Part shown: piece by piece, positions 35,545 to 44,695 of the stretch
How the letters are laid out: each line of letters starts with the position of its first letter
Position numbering within the stretch: the stretch's first letter is position 1
Assembly (NCBI GenBank): GCA_002401695.1
Contig: NVTV01000003.1
Span: 248,001 to 312,000, forward strand
Direction of reading: 5' to 3'
Origin: Alphaproteobacteria bacterium
GTDB taxonomy: Bacteria; Pseudomonadota; Alphaproteobacteria; Micavibrionales; Micavibrionaceae
DNA length: 64,000 nucleotides
Program-made: the position numbers and the translations under genes
The notes under the pieces: model-generated
Told to the model about the DNA's origin: nothing
The model's database searches: none
The model's input: the letters and a program-made list of their open reading frames with translations, nothing else

Positions 35545-37302
35545 TTAGGGTTTGTCTTGCGCCTCTGCTTCTACTACGTGCAGGATTTTTGAAAGCTGCG
35601 CGTCGGGAAATGCTTTTAAAATATTACTGACCATGGGTGTCTTTGCCACGTCTTCGAGTTCTTGTAAACGGTTACGTTCCTCTATTTCGTGGAGGGTCGG
35701 TGCGCCTTTGCCTTTGGAAATTACGATCATCCAGTGGTCGCCGGTTATTTCCTTTAAGGTGCGGGTTAGTCTTTGGGACAGATCGGGCAGTGCGCCTTCT
35801 TGTTGTCTGAATTCAAAGCGGTTTTGCTCGATTCTGATCGGGTGTGCGAAAGCGAAGAGTTGGCTGGAGAGTAGAATCTCTTTATTTTGATCCAGCAGGG
35901 CGATCATGTCTTCGATTGTATTTATCGCTGTGATGGCTTGTGGTTCTGGCACGATGGAGAGCATGGGCGCGGCGCGTGCAACCTCTTGTGCCTGCCCGTT
36001 TGCGCTTGCCTGAATTGCGCCGCCCGTTGGTTGTGGCGGCGGCGTGAAGTCTTGGGTATGAACGGAAGAGGATGCTGTTGGTGCGCCTCCTCCTGTGCCT
36101 GTTGCTTGTGGGCTTGCTTGAGGCGCGCTGTTTGTTGGTTGATTTTTTAAGCGTTTAATCAAATCGGCAGGATCAGGCAGATCGGCGGCATAGGCCAAAC
36201 GGATAATCACCATTTCGGCGGCGTTTTGCGGATTGGGCGCAGTGTTAACTTCGTTTAATCCTTTCAACAGGATTTGCCATGTCTTGCTTAAAGACGGCAT
36301 AGAGATTTTACCCGACAGCTTTTTGGCGCGGATAAGTTGATCGGCGGATAGGCTTTTATTGACATCATCCAGATCAGGCACAGCGCGAAATTTTGTTAAT
36401 AGATGGGTCAGGTCTAGTAAGTCCTGAATAATCACAGAGGGCGCGCCGCCATTTTTATGGATGTGATCCATAATCTCTAATGCGCCTTTCATATCACCGC
36501 TGAGTGCTTTTTCCAGCAAATCCAGATTTTGTGCACGGTCAGCCAGTCCCAGCATATCTTGTATCTGCGCTGCGGTGATTGTGTCACTGGACAAAGCCAT
36601 AGCCTGATCCAGCAAGCTTAGTCCATCACGAACCGAGCCATCAGCCGCGCGGGCAATCATCGCAATTGCATCATCTTCGGCGGTGAATTTTTCGAGGCCG
36701 CAAATCTTTGTGAAATGCTTGCTGAGGATATCAATATCGATGCGTTGCAGGTCAAATCTTTGACAACGTGACAAAACGGTAATCGGGACTTTGCGAATTT
36801 CGGTGGTGGCGAAAATGAATTTCACATGCTCCGGCGGCTCTTCCAGTGTTTTGAGAAGTGCATTAAACGCATTTTTCGAGAGCATATGCACTTCGTCAAT
36901 CACGTATATTTTATAGCGTGCCTCGGTCGGGGCATAGCGCACGCCGTCTAGAATTTCACGGATATCATCCACGCCTGTACGGCTGGCGGCATCCATTTCG
37001 ATGACATCAGGGTGGCGATCTTCGGATATCGCTTGGCAAAGGGGGCAATCATCGGTGCTGTCGATTGTCGGCCCTGACGTTCCATCCGGCCCGATATAGT
37101 TCAAGGCTTTGGCGATAATACGCGCCGTTGTGGTTTTACCAACCCCGCGCACACCAGTTAACATAAAGGCATGGGCAACACGCCCCGATGTGATCGCGTT
37201 TTTCAAGGTACGCACCAGCGTATCCTGACCAATCAGCTCATCAAAATTTTGCGGACGGTATTTACGCGCTAAAACGCGGTACGGTTTATCTTGCTCAGTC
37301 AT
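35545..37302 (-). CDS. dnaX: DNA polymerase III subunits gamma and tau
   Basis: DnaX is the clamp-loader ATPase of the replicative polymerase. The 585-residue protein has YRPQNFDELIGQDTLVRTLKNAI, Walker A LTGVRGVGKTTTARIIAKALN, a reduced zinc-binding segment (DDCPLCQAI), VIEMDAASRTGVDDIRE, Walker B KIYVIDEVHMLSKNAFNALLKTLEEPP, the sensor-1 region FIFATTEIRKVPITVLSRCQRFDLQRI, and domain III. A Pro/Ala/Ser-rich linker near residues 385-440 precedes the tau C-terminal part. The SRP RNA gene lies directly upstream on the same strand. Confidence 0.97.
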   Translation of the reverse strand: MTEQDKPYRVLARKYRPQNFDELIGQDTLVRTLKNAITSGRVAHAFMLTGVRGVGKTTTARIIAKALNYIGPDGTSGPTIDSTDDCPLCQAISEDRHPDVIEMDAASRTGVDDIREILDGVRYAPTEARYKIYVIDEVHMLSKNAFNALLKTLEEPPEHVKFIFATTEIRKVPITVLSRCQRFDLQRIDIDILSKHFTKICGLEKFTAEDDAIAMIARAADGSVRDGLSLLDQAMALSSDTITAAQIQDMLGLADRAQNLDLLEKALSGDMKGALEIMDHIHKNGGAPSVIIQDLLDLTHLLTKFRAVPDLDDVNKSLSADQLIRAKKLSGKISMPSLSKTWQILLKGLNEVNTAPNPQNAAEMVIIRLAYAADLPDPADLIKRLKNQPTNSAPQASPQATGTGGGAPTASSSVHTQDFTPPPQPTGGAIQASANGQAQEVARAAPMLSIVPEPQAITAINTIEDMIALLDQNKEILLSSQLFAFAHPIRIEQNRFEFRQQEGALPDLSQRLTRTLKEITGDHWMIVISKGKGAPTLHEIEERNRLQELEDVAKTPMVSNILKAFPDAQLSKILHVVEAEAQDKP

Positions 37303-37384
37303 ACTTTATTTGTAGAGAGATTCCATGCGAGGCGCAAGGGAAGAGCGAGTACCAGAGAAAAGAAAAGTGGAAAGCCGGATACGA

Positions 37385-37465
37385 CCCGAAAAATTCGTTG
37401 GTGGCTGCTTCCTTTCGGACCTGACCGGACTACAAGCGAGGTTCGCCCGCACCAACTTTCCGAGT
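37385..37465 (-). ncRNA. ffs: Signal recognition particle RNA (4.5S type)
   Basis: On the minus strand the sequence contains GGTCAGGTCCGAAAGGAAGCAGCC-type apical domain, the hallmark of bacterial SRP RNA that binds Ffh. The arms GTTGGTG and CACCAAC, extended by CGGAAA and TTTTTCG, close the hairpin; the opposite strand of the domain reads gcgggcgaacctcgc. The ends are estimated from this helix. Its place just upstream of dnaX is usual in proteobacteria. Confidence 0.92.
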
Positions 37466-37509
37466 GCTTTATAGTGCGTACCTCGTTTATTTGCAAGATT
37501 TAAGTTGCC

Positions 37510-37580
37510 TGATAATGATTCACACTTGCGTTTGGGTTTTTTGACGTGCTATCAATGCAGATGATAATCACTTTCATTAA
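37510..37580 (+). promoter_or_regulatory. Promoter with overlapping Fur-like boxes for the iron uptake pair
   Basis: TTGACG (37541-37546) and, 16 bases later, GATAAT (37563-37568) form a plausible sigma-70 promoter. TGATAATGATT at 37510-37520 and ATGATAATCA at 37561-37570, followed by CTTTCATTA, match halves of the Fur consensus GATAATGATWATCATTATC. The second box covers the -10 element, so iron-bound Fur (or a relative) would block transcription. The gene start is at 37596. Confidence 0.6.
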
Positions 37581-37595
37581 CAAGGGGCATGCGCC

Positions 37596-38321
37596 ATGAA
37601 AAAGTTTCTTACAGTTCTAACAATATCTGTGTTGAGTGCAGGTGTCTCTTCTTATGTGATGGCGGAAACAGAGATTGATCCAAAGGCTTTAAGTCAGGAA
37701 GCACGTGATGCGCATTATAAAGCCTCTATCGCCACAGCCGATGAAGCGTTTAAGGCGATAGAGGAAAAAGTTGCCGAAATTAGCGGTATTTTGAAGAATG
37801 AAAATGAACTTGAATTTCTGGAATTAGAGAGCATTCACGAGATCAGCTATACGTTGGAAGCGGCAGTTGATAGATTGCGCGATGAAAAAGCGGCAGATAT
37901 GGCGAAGCTGGATGTTTTGGATGAGGCTGTGCAAGCCATACATTTTGCATCCGAAGAACAACAAGAAGCACAAACACGCGCATGGTTTGCGAAGTTAGAG
38001 CCAGCGGCGGACAATATCAAGATGGACGCGGAAATTGCGAATACTGCGCCCGCGCTTAAAGAGTTCTACGAAATTACCATTAAGGATCATAAATTCTCAC
38101 CGGTTGAGTTGATTGTTCCGGCGGGGCAGAGAATTAAGTTACGTGTTTCCAATCAGGATGCAACGCCTGAAGAGTTTGAAAGCCATGATATGAAGCGCGA
38201 AAAAATTATTGGCGGCAACAAGACGGCAACAATTTTTGTTGGCCCGCTGAAGCCTGGTAAATATCATTATTTTGGTGAGTTTAATATGGATACGGCGAAT
38301 GGCTATATCGTAGCAAAGTAA
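37596..38321 (+). CDS. Periplasmic cupredoxin-domain protein of an iron transport system
   Basis: The 241-residue protein has a signal peptide (FLTVLTISVLSAGVSSYVMA), a helical middle domain of about 120 residues (EALFKAIEEKVAEISG-like), and a C-terminal cupredoxin domain: FYEITIKDHKFSPVELIVPAGQRIKLRVSNQDATPEEFESHDMKREKIIGG...FVGPLKPGKYHYFGEFN. This cupredoxin pattern (EFESHDM, GPLKPG-x-Y-x-F-GEFN) accompanies FTR1 permeases, as in EfeO-type systems, where it binds or oxidises ferrous iron. The FTR1 gene follows 40 bases later. A Fur-like promoter precedes it. Confidence 0.85.
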   Translation: MKKFLTVLTISVLSAGVSSYVMAETEIDPKALSQEARDAHYKASIATADEAFKAIEEKVAEISGILKNENELEFLELESIHEISYTLEAAVDRLRDEKAADMAKLDVLDEAVQAIHFASEEQQEAQTRAWFAKLEPAADNIKMDAEIANTAPALKEFYEITIKDHKFSPVELIVPAGQRIKLRVSNQDATPEEFESHDMKREKIIGGNKTATIFVGPLKPGKYHYFGEFNMDTANGYIVAK

Positions 38322-38361
38322 TCTTCATAATTAACGGTGTAAGATCGAGGAAGGTAATACC

Positions 38362-39213
38362 ATGTTCCCAACTGCAACAATTGTCTTTCGTGAAATACTG
38401 GAAGTATCCCTTGTTTTGGGGATTGTGATGGCGGCGACACAAGGTATGCCAAAGCGCGGTCTTATGGCGGCGCTTGGCTTGGCGATTGGTATTGCGGGTT
38501 CTGTTTTGATTGCCTTTTTCACCGATAGTATTTCAGATGCGATTGAGGGCATGGGGCAGGAAATCTTTAATGCTTGCATCATGTTTATTGCCGTTGGTTT
38601 TTTAAGCTGGACTGTGATTTGGATGAAACGCCATGGGCGCGATTTAGCCAAGCATTTGGGCGAAGTTGGGGACGATGTGGCAACGGGGCGTAAATCGCTT
38701 TATGTGCTGGTCGGTGTGATTGCATTGGCGACGTTCCGCGAGGGGGCGGAGATTGCTCTGTTCACTTACGGTATGGCGGCATCGGGGGCGTATTCATTCT
38801 CTGAGATTATGCTGGGTGGCCTGATGGGTATTGTTGGTGGCACTATTGTTGGTGCGATGTTGTATTTCGGTTTGTTAAAAACAGTGAAGCGTTATTTGTT
38901 TACCGTGACCAGCTGGATGTTGATTATCCTGACCGCAGGTATGGCGGCGCAGGGTGCGAATTTCTTAATTGCGGCAGGTGTATTGCCTGAGCTGATGTCA
39001 CAAGTATGGGATACCTCCGCCTTTATTCCGGGGCATGGGTTTGTTGGCGAAACCTTAAGTGTTTTAATCGGCTATACCCCGCGCCCAACGGGGATGGAGT
39101 TGGTATTTTATTGCAGTGTCCTGTTCAGCGTTGGCTTGACTTATAAACTGATCGGCAGCGCAAAACCAAAGCCAGCTTTACAGCCCGTGACTGTCAGCGT
39201 TTCTGCGGAATAA
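38362..39213 (+). CDS. FTR1-family iron permease
   Basis: The 283-residue inner-membrane protein has about seven hydrophobic segments and the two REXXE iron motifs: REILE in TIVFREILEVSLVLGI and REGAE in ATFREGAEIALFTYG. FTR1 permeases import iron after oxidation of Fe(II). GAGGAAGG lies just before the start ATG. It forms an operon with the cupredoxin protein; no EfeB-type peroxidase is adjacent, so the system has two components here. Confidence 0.93.
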   Translation: MFPTATIVFREILEVSLVLGIVMAATQGMPKRGLMAALGLAIGIAGSVLIAFFTDSISDAIEGMGQEIFNACIMFIAVGFLSWTVIWMKRHGRDLAKHLGEVGDDVATGRKSLYVLVGVIALATFREGAEIALFTYGMAASGAYSFSEIMLGGLMGIVGGTIVGAMLYFGLLKTVKRYLFTVTSWMLIILTAGMAAQGANFLIAAGVLPELMSQVWDTSAFIPGHGFVGETLSVLIGYTPRPTGMELVFYCSVLFSVGLTYKLIGSAKPKPALQPVTVSVSAE

Positions 39214-39289
39214 AAACGCATTTAAACAGGGCTTTCTCTTTTTGGATTTGTTATGCTCGTCGTGATTTAACATCATGGATGAGGATTTT

Positions 39290-42200
39290 ATGAGCCATAG
39301 TCAATTTGATCTCTTGAAAGAGAAGCGTTTCTTCCCTTTATTTATTGCGCAGTTCTTAGGTGCGTTTCACGATAATTTATTCAAGAATGCTTTGGTTGTC
39401 ATGATGCTGTATGGCGCGGTCAGCGGTGCGGAGGCGATTGGTGTTGATACCAAAATTCTGGTGACGTTGGCGACGGGTATATTCATTTTGCCCTTTATTT
39501 TGTTCTCTGCGCTGGGCGGGCAATATGCGGATAAATATCAAAAAGATCAGGTTATCCGTGTGGTTAAACTGGTGGAGATTGCCGTGGCGGTTTTGGGCGC
39601 GGTGTCTTTGTTATCAGGGTCGATCATATTATCCTTTGTGACGTTATTCGCGCTGGGGGCGCAGTCCGCGTTTTTCGGGCCAAGTAAATATTCGATCTTG
39701 CCGCAACATCTGAAAGAAGATGAGTTGATTGGCGGGAATGCGTTACTGGCGACGGGGACGTTTCTTGCGATTTTGACGGGGACGATTGTTGGCGCGGCGT
39801 TTGTTACGATGTCAGGTGGGATCATTGTAATCTCGATTTTGCTATGTGTTGTTGCGGGGGCGGGGTATTTCGCATCGCGCTCTATCCCTGAAGCACCGGC
39901 AAGTGCGCCGGATTTGAAAATCAATTACAATATTGTCAGCGAGACATACAACATTTTGCACCATTTATTCACGCATCGCCGCAGCGTGATCGAGGCTTCT
40001 ATGGGGGTGGCGTGGTTCTGGTTTTTGGGCGGTATGTTCTTGTCACAATTGCCGAATTTCACCAAAGAGGTGTTGGGCGCGACCAATGATGTGTTCACCT
40101 TGTTTATGGCGTTGTTTTCAATTGGTGTTGCTGCGGGTGGGTTGTTGAATAACCGTCTATTGGGCGGGCGCGTGGCTGCGGTTTATGTGCCGTTGGCGGC
40201 GCTCGGCATTACGGTGTTCTCAATTGATTTGTATTTTGCGGGCAATGGATATCAGGGCGGCACGGCGGAGAATATGATTTCTCTGGGCGCGTTTCTGTCT
40301 ACCTTTGGCGGTTGGCGCATTATGGTGGATATCACTTTGATTGCGGTGTTTGCGGGGCTGTTTGTTGTGCCGTTGAATACGATTATTCAACATGACACGC
40401 CGGAGGAAATACGTTCGCGTATTTTGGCGGCAAGTGCGATTTTGAACTCTATCTTTGTGGTGGCGTCTTCTGTTTTATCTGCGATTTTGCTGTCTATCGG
40501 GTTTGGTGTGACGGGGCTGTTTCTGGTGTTTGCGTTGGCGAATATGGTCGTGGCGTTTTATATTTGCCAGCTTTTGCCGGATTATCTGATGAAAACGATT
40601 ATGCAGATCGGGTTTAAATTCTTTTATAAAGTTGAAGTGCGTGGCTTGGAGAATTTCGAGAAAGCAGGCGATCGTGCGGTGATTGTTTGTAATCATGTGT
40701 CCTTACTGGATGCGCCGATTTTGGCGGCGTTCTTACCGGGGCGGCCGATGTTTGCGGTGAATAGTCATGTGGCGAATTGGTTCTGGGTGCGGCCGTTTTT
40801 GAAAATGGTTGATGCGTTTCCATTGGATCCAACCAATCCGTTCACGTTGAAAGGGCTAATCAGGAAAGTGCAGGAAGACAGGCATTGCGTGATTTTCCCC
40901 GAGGGGCGTTTGACCGAGACGGGTGCGTTGATGAAAATCTATGATGGCCCCGGTATGATTGCGGATAAAGCAGGCGCGGTTGTGTTGCCTGTGCGCCTTG
41001 ACGGGGTACAGCATACGCCGTTCTCGCGTCTTAAAGGCAAAGTGCCGTTGCGCACCTTCCCGAAAATCACCATGACGATTTTAGAGCCACGTGAGTTTCA
41101 TGTGCCTGAGGAAATTAAAGGCCGCGCGCGTCGAAAAGCGGCGGGTCGTCAGCTCTATGATTTGATGGAAGAGATGATGTTTCTGACCAATGATCGGGAA
41201 CAGACCTTGTTCGAGGCCCTGATGAAGGCACGTCATATTAATGGTGATGACGCCATCATTGCCGAGGATATAGAGCGCAAGCCAATGAAGTTTAAAACGC
41301 TTACTCGTGGTGCGATTGTGATGGGGCGTAAGGTCGCCGCAATGACGGACAGGTGCGAAAATGTTGGGCTTATGATGCCGAACTCTTGCGCGGCGTTGGT
41401 GACGTTCTTTGGTTTGCAAGCCTTTGGACGCGTGCCTGCGATGTTGAATTTCTCGGCCGGAGAAAAGGCTTTGTTATCGGCGTGTAAATCTTCGCAGGTG
41501 AAAACGGTGCTGACCTCACGTAAGTTTATAGAGGTGGGTCGTTTAGAGCCACTGATTGAGGCATTAGAAAAGACTGTGACGGTTGTCTATCTGGAGGATG
41601 TGAAAGAGAGCATCACGCCGATGGATAAATTCCGCGCGCTGTATGCTAACGCTATGGCGGGTTATATTCACCGCAGGCAGAATATCAAGCCCGATGATAA
41701 GGCGGTGATATTGTTTACCTCGGGTTCGGAGGGCACGCCAAAAGGCGTTGTCCTGTCACATGCGAATTTGATGAGTAATATTGTGCAGCTTTCCTCTCGT
41801 GTTGATTTTAATGCGCAGGATGTGGTGTTTAATTGCTTGCCTATGTTCCACTCGTTTGGTTTGACGGGGGGGACGTTGTTGCCGGTTCTATCGGGCGTGC
41901 GCATATTTTTGTACCCCAGTCCCTTGCATTACCGCATCGTGCCGGAGCTGGTTTATTCCACCAATGCCACCATCATGTTTGGAACCGACACGTTCTTAAA
42001 TGGATATGCGCGGATGGCTGATCCGTATGATTTCTACCGCATGCGTTATATTTTTGCGGGTGCGGAAAAGGTGAAGGATGAAACCAGACAGCTTTATGCT
42101 GATCGTTTTGGTGTACGGGTTCTGGAGGGCTACGGCGCGACGGAGACCTCACCGGCATTAACGTTAAACTCACCGATGCATATGAAAAGCGGTACGGTTG

Positions 42201-42721
42201 GGCGATTCCTGTCGGGGATTGAATATCGTTTGGAAGAGGTAAAGGGCGTTGAGGATGGCGGGCGATTATTTGTGCGCGGGCCGAATATTATGCTGGGCTA
42301 TTATAAGGACGATAACCCCGGCGTTTTGCAGCCGCCCGAAGATGGTTGGTATGATACGGGCGATATCGTGAATGTTGATGATGAGGGCTATGTCAGAATT
42401 TTGGGACGGGCGAAACGCTTTGCCAAGATCGCGGGCGAGATGGTGTCTTTGACCAGTGTTGAAACAATGATGACCAAGATTTACGCCGATCATGAGCATG
42501 CCGTTATCGCCATTCCTGATGCCCGTAAGGGGGAGCAACTCATTTTGATTACCACGCACGCCAAAGCGCAGAAGGCGGATTTATCGGCCTATGCGAAGGA
42601 AAATGGTATCTCGGAATTGTCTGTTCCTAAAACCATACTGACCATTGATAAGATGATGGTTCTGGGCAGCGGGAAAATGGATTATCCGGGGTTGTTGAGT
42701 TTTGTGAGGGATAATGCTTAA
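39290..42721 (+). CDS. MFS transporter / acyltransferase / acyl-ACP synthetase fusion (LplT-Aas type)
   Basis: This 1143-residue protein joins three functions of lysophospholipid recycling. Residues 1-420 are a 12-helix MFS transporter like LplT (FLGAFHDNLFKNALVVMMLYG). About 430-640 is a PlsC acyltransferase with VIVCNHVSLLDAPILAAFLPGRP (HX4D-type motif) and VIFPEGRLTETGALM. About 650-1140 is an AMP-forming ligase: LFTSGSEGTPKGVVLSHANL, FGTDTFLNGYARMAD, EGYGATETSPALTLN and YDTGDIVNVDDEGYVRILGRAKRFAKIAGEMVSL. It flips lysophospholipids inward and re-acylates them. ATG at 39290 with GAGGA upstream was preferred to an ATG five codons earlier. Confidence 0.92.
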   Translation: MSHSQFDLLKEKRFFPLFIAQFLGAFHDNLFKNALVVMMLYGAVSGAEAIGVDTKILVTLATGIFILPFILFSALGGQYADKYQKDQVIRVVKLVEIAVAVLGAVSLLSGSIILSFVTLFALGAQSAFFGPSKYSILPQHLKEDELIGGNALLATGTFLAILTGTIVGAAFVTMSGGIIVISILLCVVAGAGYFASRSIPEAPASAPDLKINYNIVSETYNILHHLFTHRRSVIEASMGVAWFWFLGGMFLSQLPNFTKEVLGATNDVFTLFMALFSIGVAAGGLLNNRLLGGRVAAVYVPLAALGITVFSIDLYFAGNGYQGGTAENMISLGAFLSTFGGWRIMVDITLIAVFAGLFVVPLNTIIQHDTPEEIRSRILAASAILNSIFVVASSVLSAILLSIGFGVTGLFLVFALANMVVAFYICQLLPDYLMKTIMQIGFKFFYKVEVRGLENFEKAGDRAVIVCNHVSLLDAPILAAFLPGRPMFAVNSHVANWFWVRPFLKMVDAFPLDPTNPFTLKGLIRKVQEDRHCVIFPEGRLTETGALMKIYDGPGMIADKAGAVVLPVRLDGVQHTPFSRLKGKVPLRTFPKITMTILEPREFHVPEEIKGRARRKAAGRQLYDLMEEMMFLTNDREQTLFEALMKARHINGDDAIIAEDIERKPMKFKTLTRGAIVMGRKVAAMTDRCENVGLMMPNSCAALVTFFGLQAFGRVPAMLNFSAGEKALLSACKSSQVKTVLTSRKFIEVGRLEPLIEALEKTVTVVYLEDVKESITPMDKFRALYANAMAGYIHRRQNIKPDDKAVILFTSGSEGTPKGVVLSHANLMSNIVQLSSRVDFNAQDVVFNCLPMFHSFGLTGGTLLPVLSGVRIFLYPSPLHYRIVPELVYSTNATIMFGTDTFLNGYARMADPYDFYRMRYIFAGAEKVKDETRQLYADRFGVRVLEGYGATETSPALTLNSPMHMKSGTVGRFLSGIEYRLEEVKGVEDGGRLFVRGPNIMLGYYKDDNPGVLQPPEDGWYDTGDIVNVDDEGYVRILGRAKRFAKIAGEMVSLTSVETMMTKIYADHEHAVIAIPDARKGEQLILITTHAKAQKADLSAYAKENGISELSVPKTILTIDKMMVLGSGKMDYPGLLSFVRDNA

Positions 42722-42768
42722 ATGTTTTTTTGCCTTGATCCTGATGAGATAAGAAAGAGAGAAATACA

Positions 42769-43191
42769 ATGCGTTATATATTTGCGGTGACTATTATATC
42801 CTTGTTGTGTTTTTCAGGACATGCGCGTGCGGCGGATATGATGGAACAAAGCAGCATTTATCAGGCGAATGAGCATTATAATATGGGTTTGCAGTATTAT
42901 CTTGGGCAAGGTGTTGAGCGCAATTATAATGAAGCGGTAAGACATTGGCATATCTCTGCGGAGGAAGGTCATATGGATTCACAATTTATGCTTGGTGATA
43001 TGTATTATCACGGCAGAGGTGTCGAGAAGGATAGAAGAAAATCCTATGCTTGGTTTGATACGGCGGCGAAACAAGGTTTTGCGCAAGCAGGGCCGGCGCG
43101 TGATAAAGTCGTGGGCCAGATGGATTCCTTGTCTTTAGGGCAAGCGAGATTATTAGCAAAAGAGTATTTCCAAAAATATGCAAAGCCTTAG
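42769..43191 (+). CDS. Exported Sel1-repeat protein
   Basis: The 140-residue protein has a signal peptide (YIFAVTIISLLCFSGHARA) and two Sel1-like repeats: ANEHYNMGLQYYLGQGVERNYNEAVRHWHISAEEGHMDSQFMLGDMYYHGRGVEKDRRKSYAWFDTAAKQGFAQA. The LGQGVERNY-EAV and GRGVEKDRRKSYAWF segments are diagnostic. Sel1 repeats form helical scaffolds for protein contacts. It follows the lipid-recycling fusion by 47 bases and may be co-transcribed. Partner unknown. Confidence 0.85.
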   Translation: MRYIFAVTIISLLCFSGHARAADMMEQSSIYQANEHYNMGLQYYLGQGVERNYNEAVRHWHISAEEGHMDSQFMLGDMYYHGRGVEKDRRKSYAWFDTAAKQGFAQAGPARDKVVGQMDSLSLGQARLLAKEYFQKYAKP

Positions 43192-43351
43192 GGTAACTTT
43201 GATTATTGATGCCTTATTTTTGCCCCATCTTCGGCCTATCTTAAATTGTTCTTAATATAGATATATTAGAAATAATCTTAGGTCTTTTTTCAAGGGTAAA
43301 ATTTGTCTATGATGAAGGTCTCGGCATTATATATAAAAAGGGTGAAATGAT

Positions 43352-44695
43352 ATGTCAGATGTTCCAGTGGAGGAAAAATTACATGCTCCAACCATAGATT
43401 CTATGGCGGCATTTAGTAAACAACTGAAAGAACTTACAGATTCGCTGAATTTGTTGTATATTCCCAATAATGCGAGTGGCCGTAATAAGTTCAGGCACAA
43501 ATGGCCTGATGTTGCTCTGTTTCTTTTTGGTGATGAGCTTATCCAACTTGATAATAAGGGTGTGACGGATCGCGAACGTCGCCGTGAATTGGAAGAGCAG
43601 GCGGATGAAAAACGCATTCAGATTAAACAAACAATTTCTGAAATTATAGATAAAAGCGTCGATCAAGGATCGTTGTTATTTGATTATGTCGGCAGTATTA
43701 TTGACCTTTATGGTGTGGGAATTTCCAGATTTTTATATGCGGAAGATGTGATTGAACGTGTGCGCCCTGGGGCGTTGGCCGGTTGCGTCACGGTGCAAGA
43801 GGCAGAAGATGCGAAAAAAGAAGCGGATGACGCGGCGCGTGATGAAATAATTTCAAAAAATGCCGCAGTTTTGAATGATTCATCTGCAGATCAAGGGTAT
43901 AAAATGCCCCCAGAATATAAAACCCCCTTGGAAGATCAGAAATTATCTGTTGAAGAACAATCAATTTTGAGTAATACGTCTGATGGCTCTGAAAAACGTG
44001 CGTCTGGTGATATTCTTGATGATGTTAAGCCTATTGATACCGAGGCTCCGTTATCGTCTGTAAGGACGTTGAATAATCCTGTGCCTGAAGAACAACAGGG
44101 CGTTGAGGAAAAATCAACAGAGGTAGAACAGTCAGCGGAAGAGCAGCCGAAAGAGGATGTTTCCGATGTTGAGAAAGTTGAAGCGGTTGATTTATCAAGC
44201 GTCCCTGTAGCTGATGCTGCGGCACCAGAGATTAAGGCGCCGCCGCTACAAGATAAACCCGAAGAAAATCCGGAGAGAAAACAAGAGGAGGAAAAAGCAG
44301 CAGTACCGCTTTCGCCGCCGCCAATGTCAGAGGCATTAGATTCTGTTAAGCCTATTGATACAGGGAGTGTGCCTGTTGAAGCACCACAAAAGGAGTCACC
44401 GCCGGAACTTTCTGAAGAGGCTGTGGAGGTGCTCAAAGAGGACGTCCCCAAAGAAGCCCCTGTTGAAGAGCAGAAGCCGATTGAGGCCGTTGACCCCGAT
44501 CCTGCTAAAGAAGAACCTGCCCTTGAGCCTGTTGTTGAGGCACCTGTTATCGAAGAGCCGCCAGCAGACGTGCCAAAAATAGAAACGCCAAAAACGGAAG
44601 CGGTTGAAAAGCCTGCACCGGAGGCAGAGCCTGCGGGCAAAGTCGAAAAAGGCACCTATGTTGCCTTGTTTAACGGGCTTGCGCAGGTTGTTTAA
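43352..44695 (+). CDS. Hypothetical protein with a long acidic Pro/Glu-rich tail
   Basis: I do not recognise this 447-residue protein. The first 150 residues look folded and helical (MAAFSKQLKELTDSLNLLYIP, FRHKWPDVALFLFGDELIQLDN, DRERRRELEEQADEKRIQIKQTISEIIDKSVDQGSLLFDYVGSIIDLYG). The remaining 300 are low-complexity, rich in Glu, Pro and Ala, with two near-identical units DVKPIDTEAPL and SVKPIDTGSVPV. No signal peptide is seen. AAAGGGTGA precedes the start. Its last 26 bases overlap the convergent ctaA gene. Confidence 0.7.
   Translation: MSDVPVEEKLHAPTIDSMAAFSKQLKELTDSLNLLYIPNNASGRNKFRHKWPDVALFLFGDELIQLDNKGVTDRERRRELEEQADEKRIQIKQTISEIIDKSVDQGSLLFDYVGSIIDLYGVGISRFLYAEDVIERVRPGALAGCVTVQEAEDAKKEADDAARDEIISKNAAVLNDSSADQGYKMPPEYKTPLEDQKLSVEEQSILSNTSDGSEKRASGDILDDVKPIDTEAPLSSVRTLNNPVPEEQQGVEEKSTEVEQSAEEQPKEDVSDVEKVEAVDLSSVPVADAAAPEIKAPPLQDKPEENPERKQEEEKAAVPLSPPPMSEALDSVKPIDTGSVPVEAPQKESPPELSEEAVEVLKEDVPKEAPVEEQKPIEAVDPDPAKEEPALEPVVEAPVIEEPPADVPKIETPKTEAVEKPAPEAEPAGKVEKGTYVALFNGLAQVV

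Noticed and set aside
43936-44655. A 239-codon minus-strand frame rich in Ser, Gly and Thr
   Set aside because: It is the complement of the low-complexity Glu/Pro-rich tail of the gene at 43352-44695; its composition is a mirror artefact.
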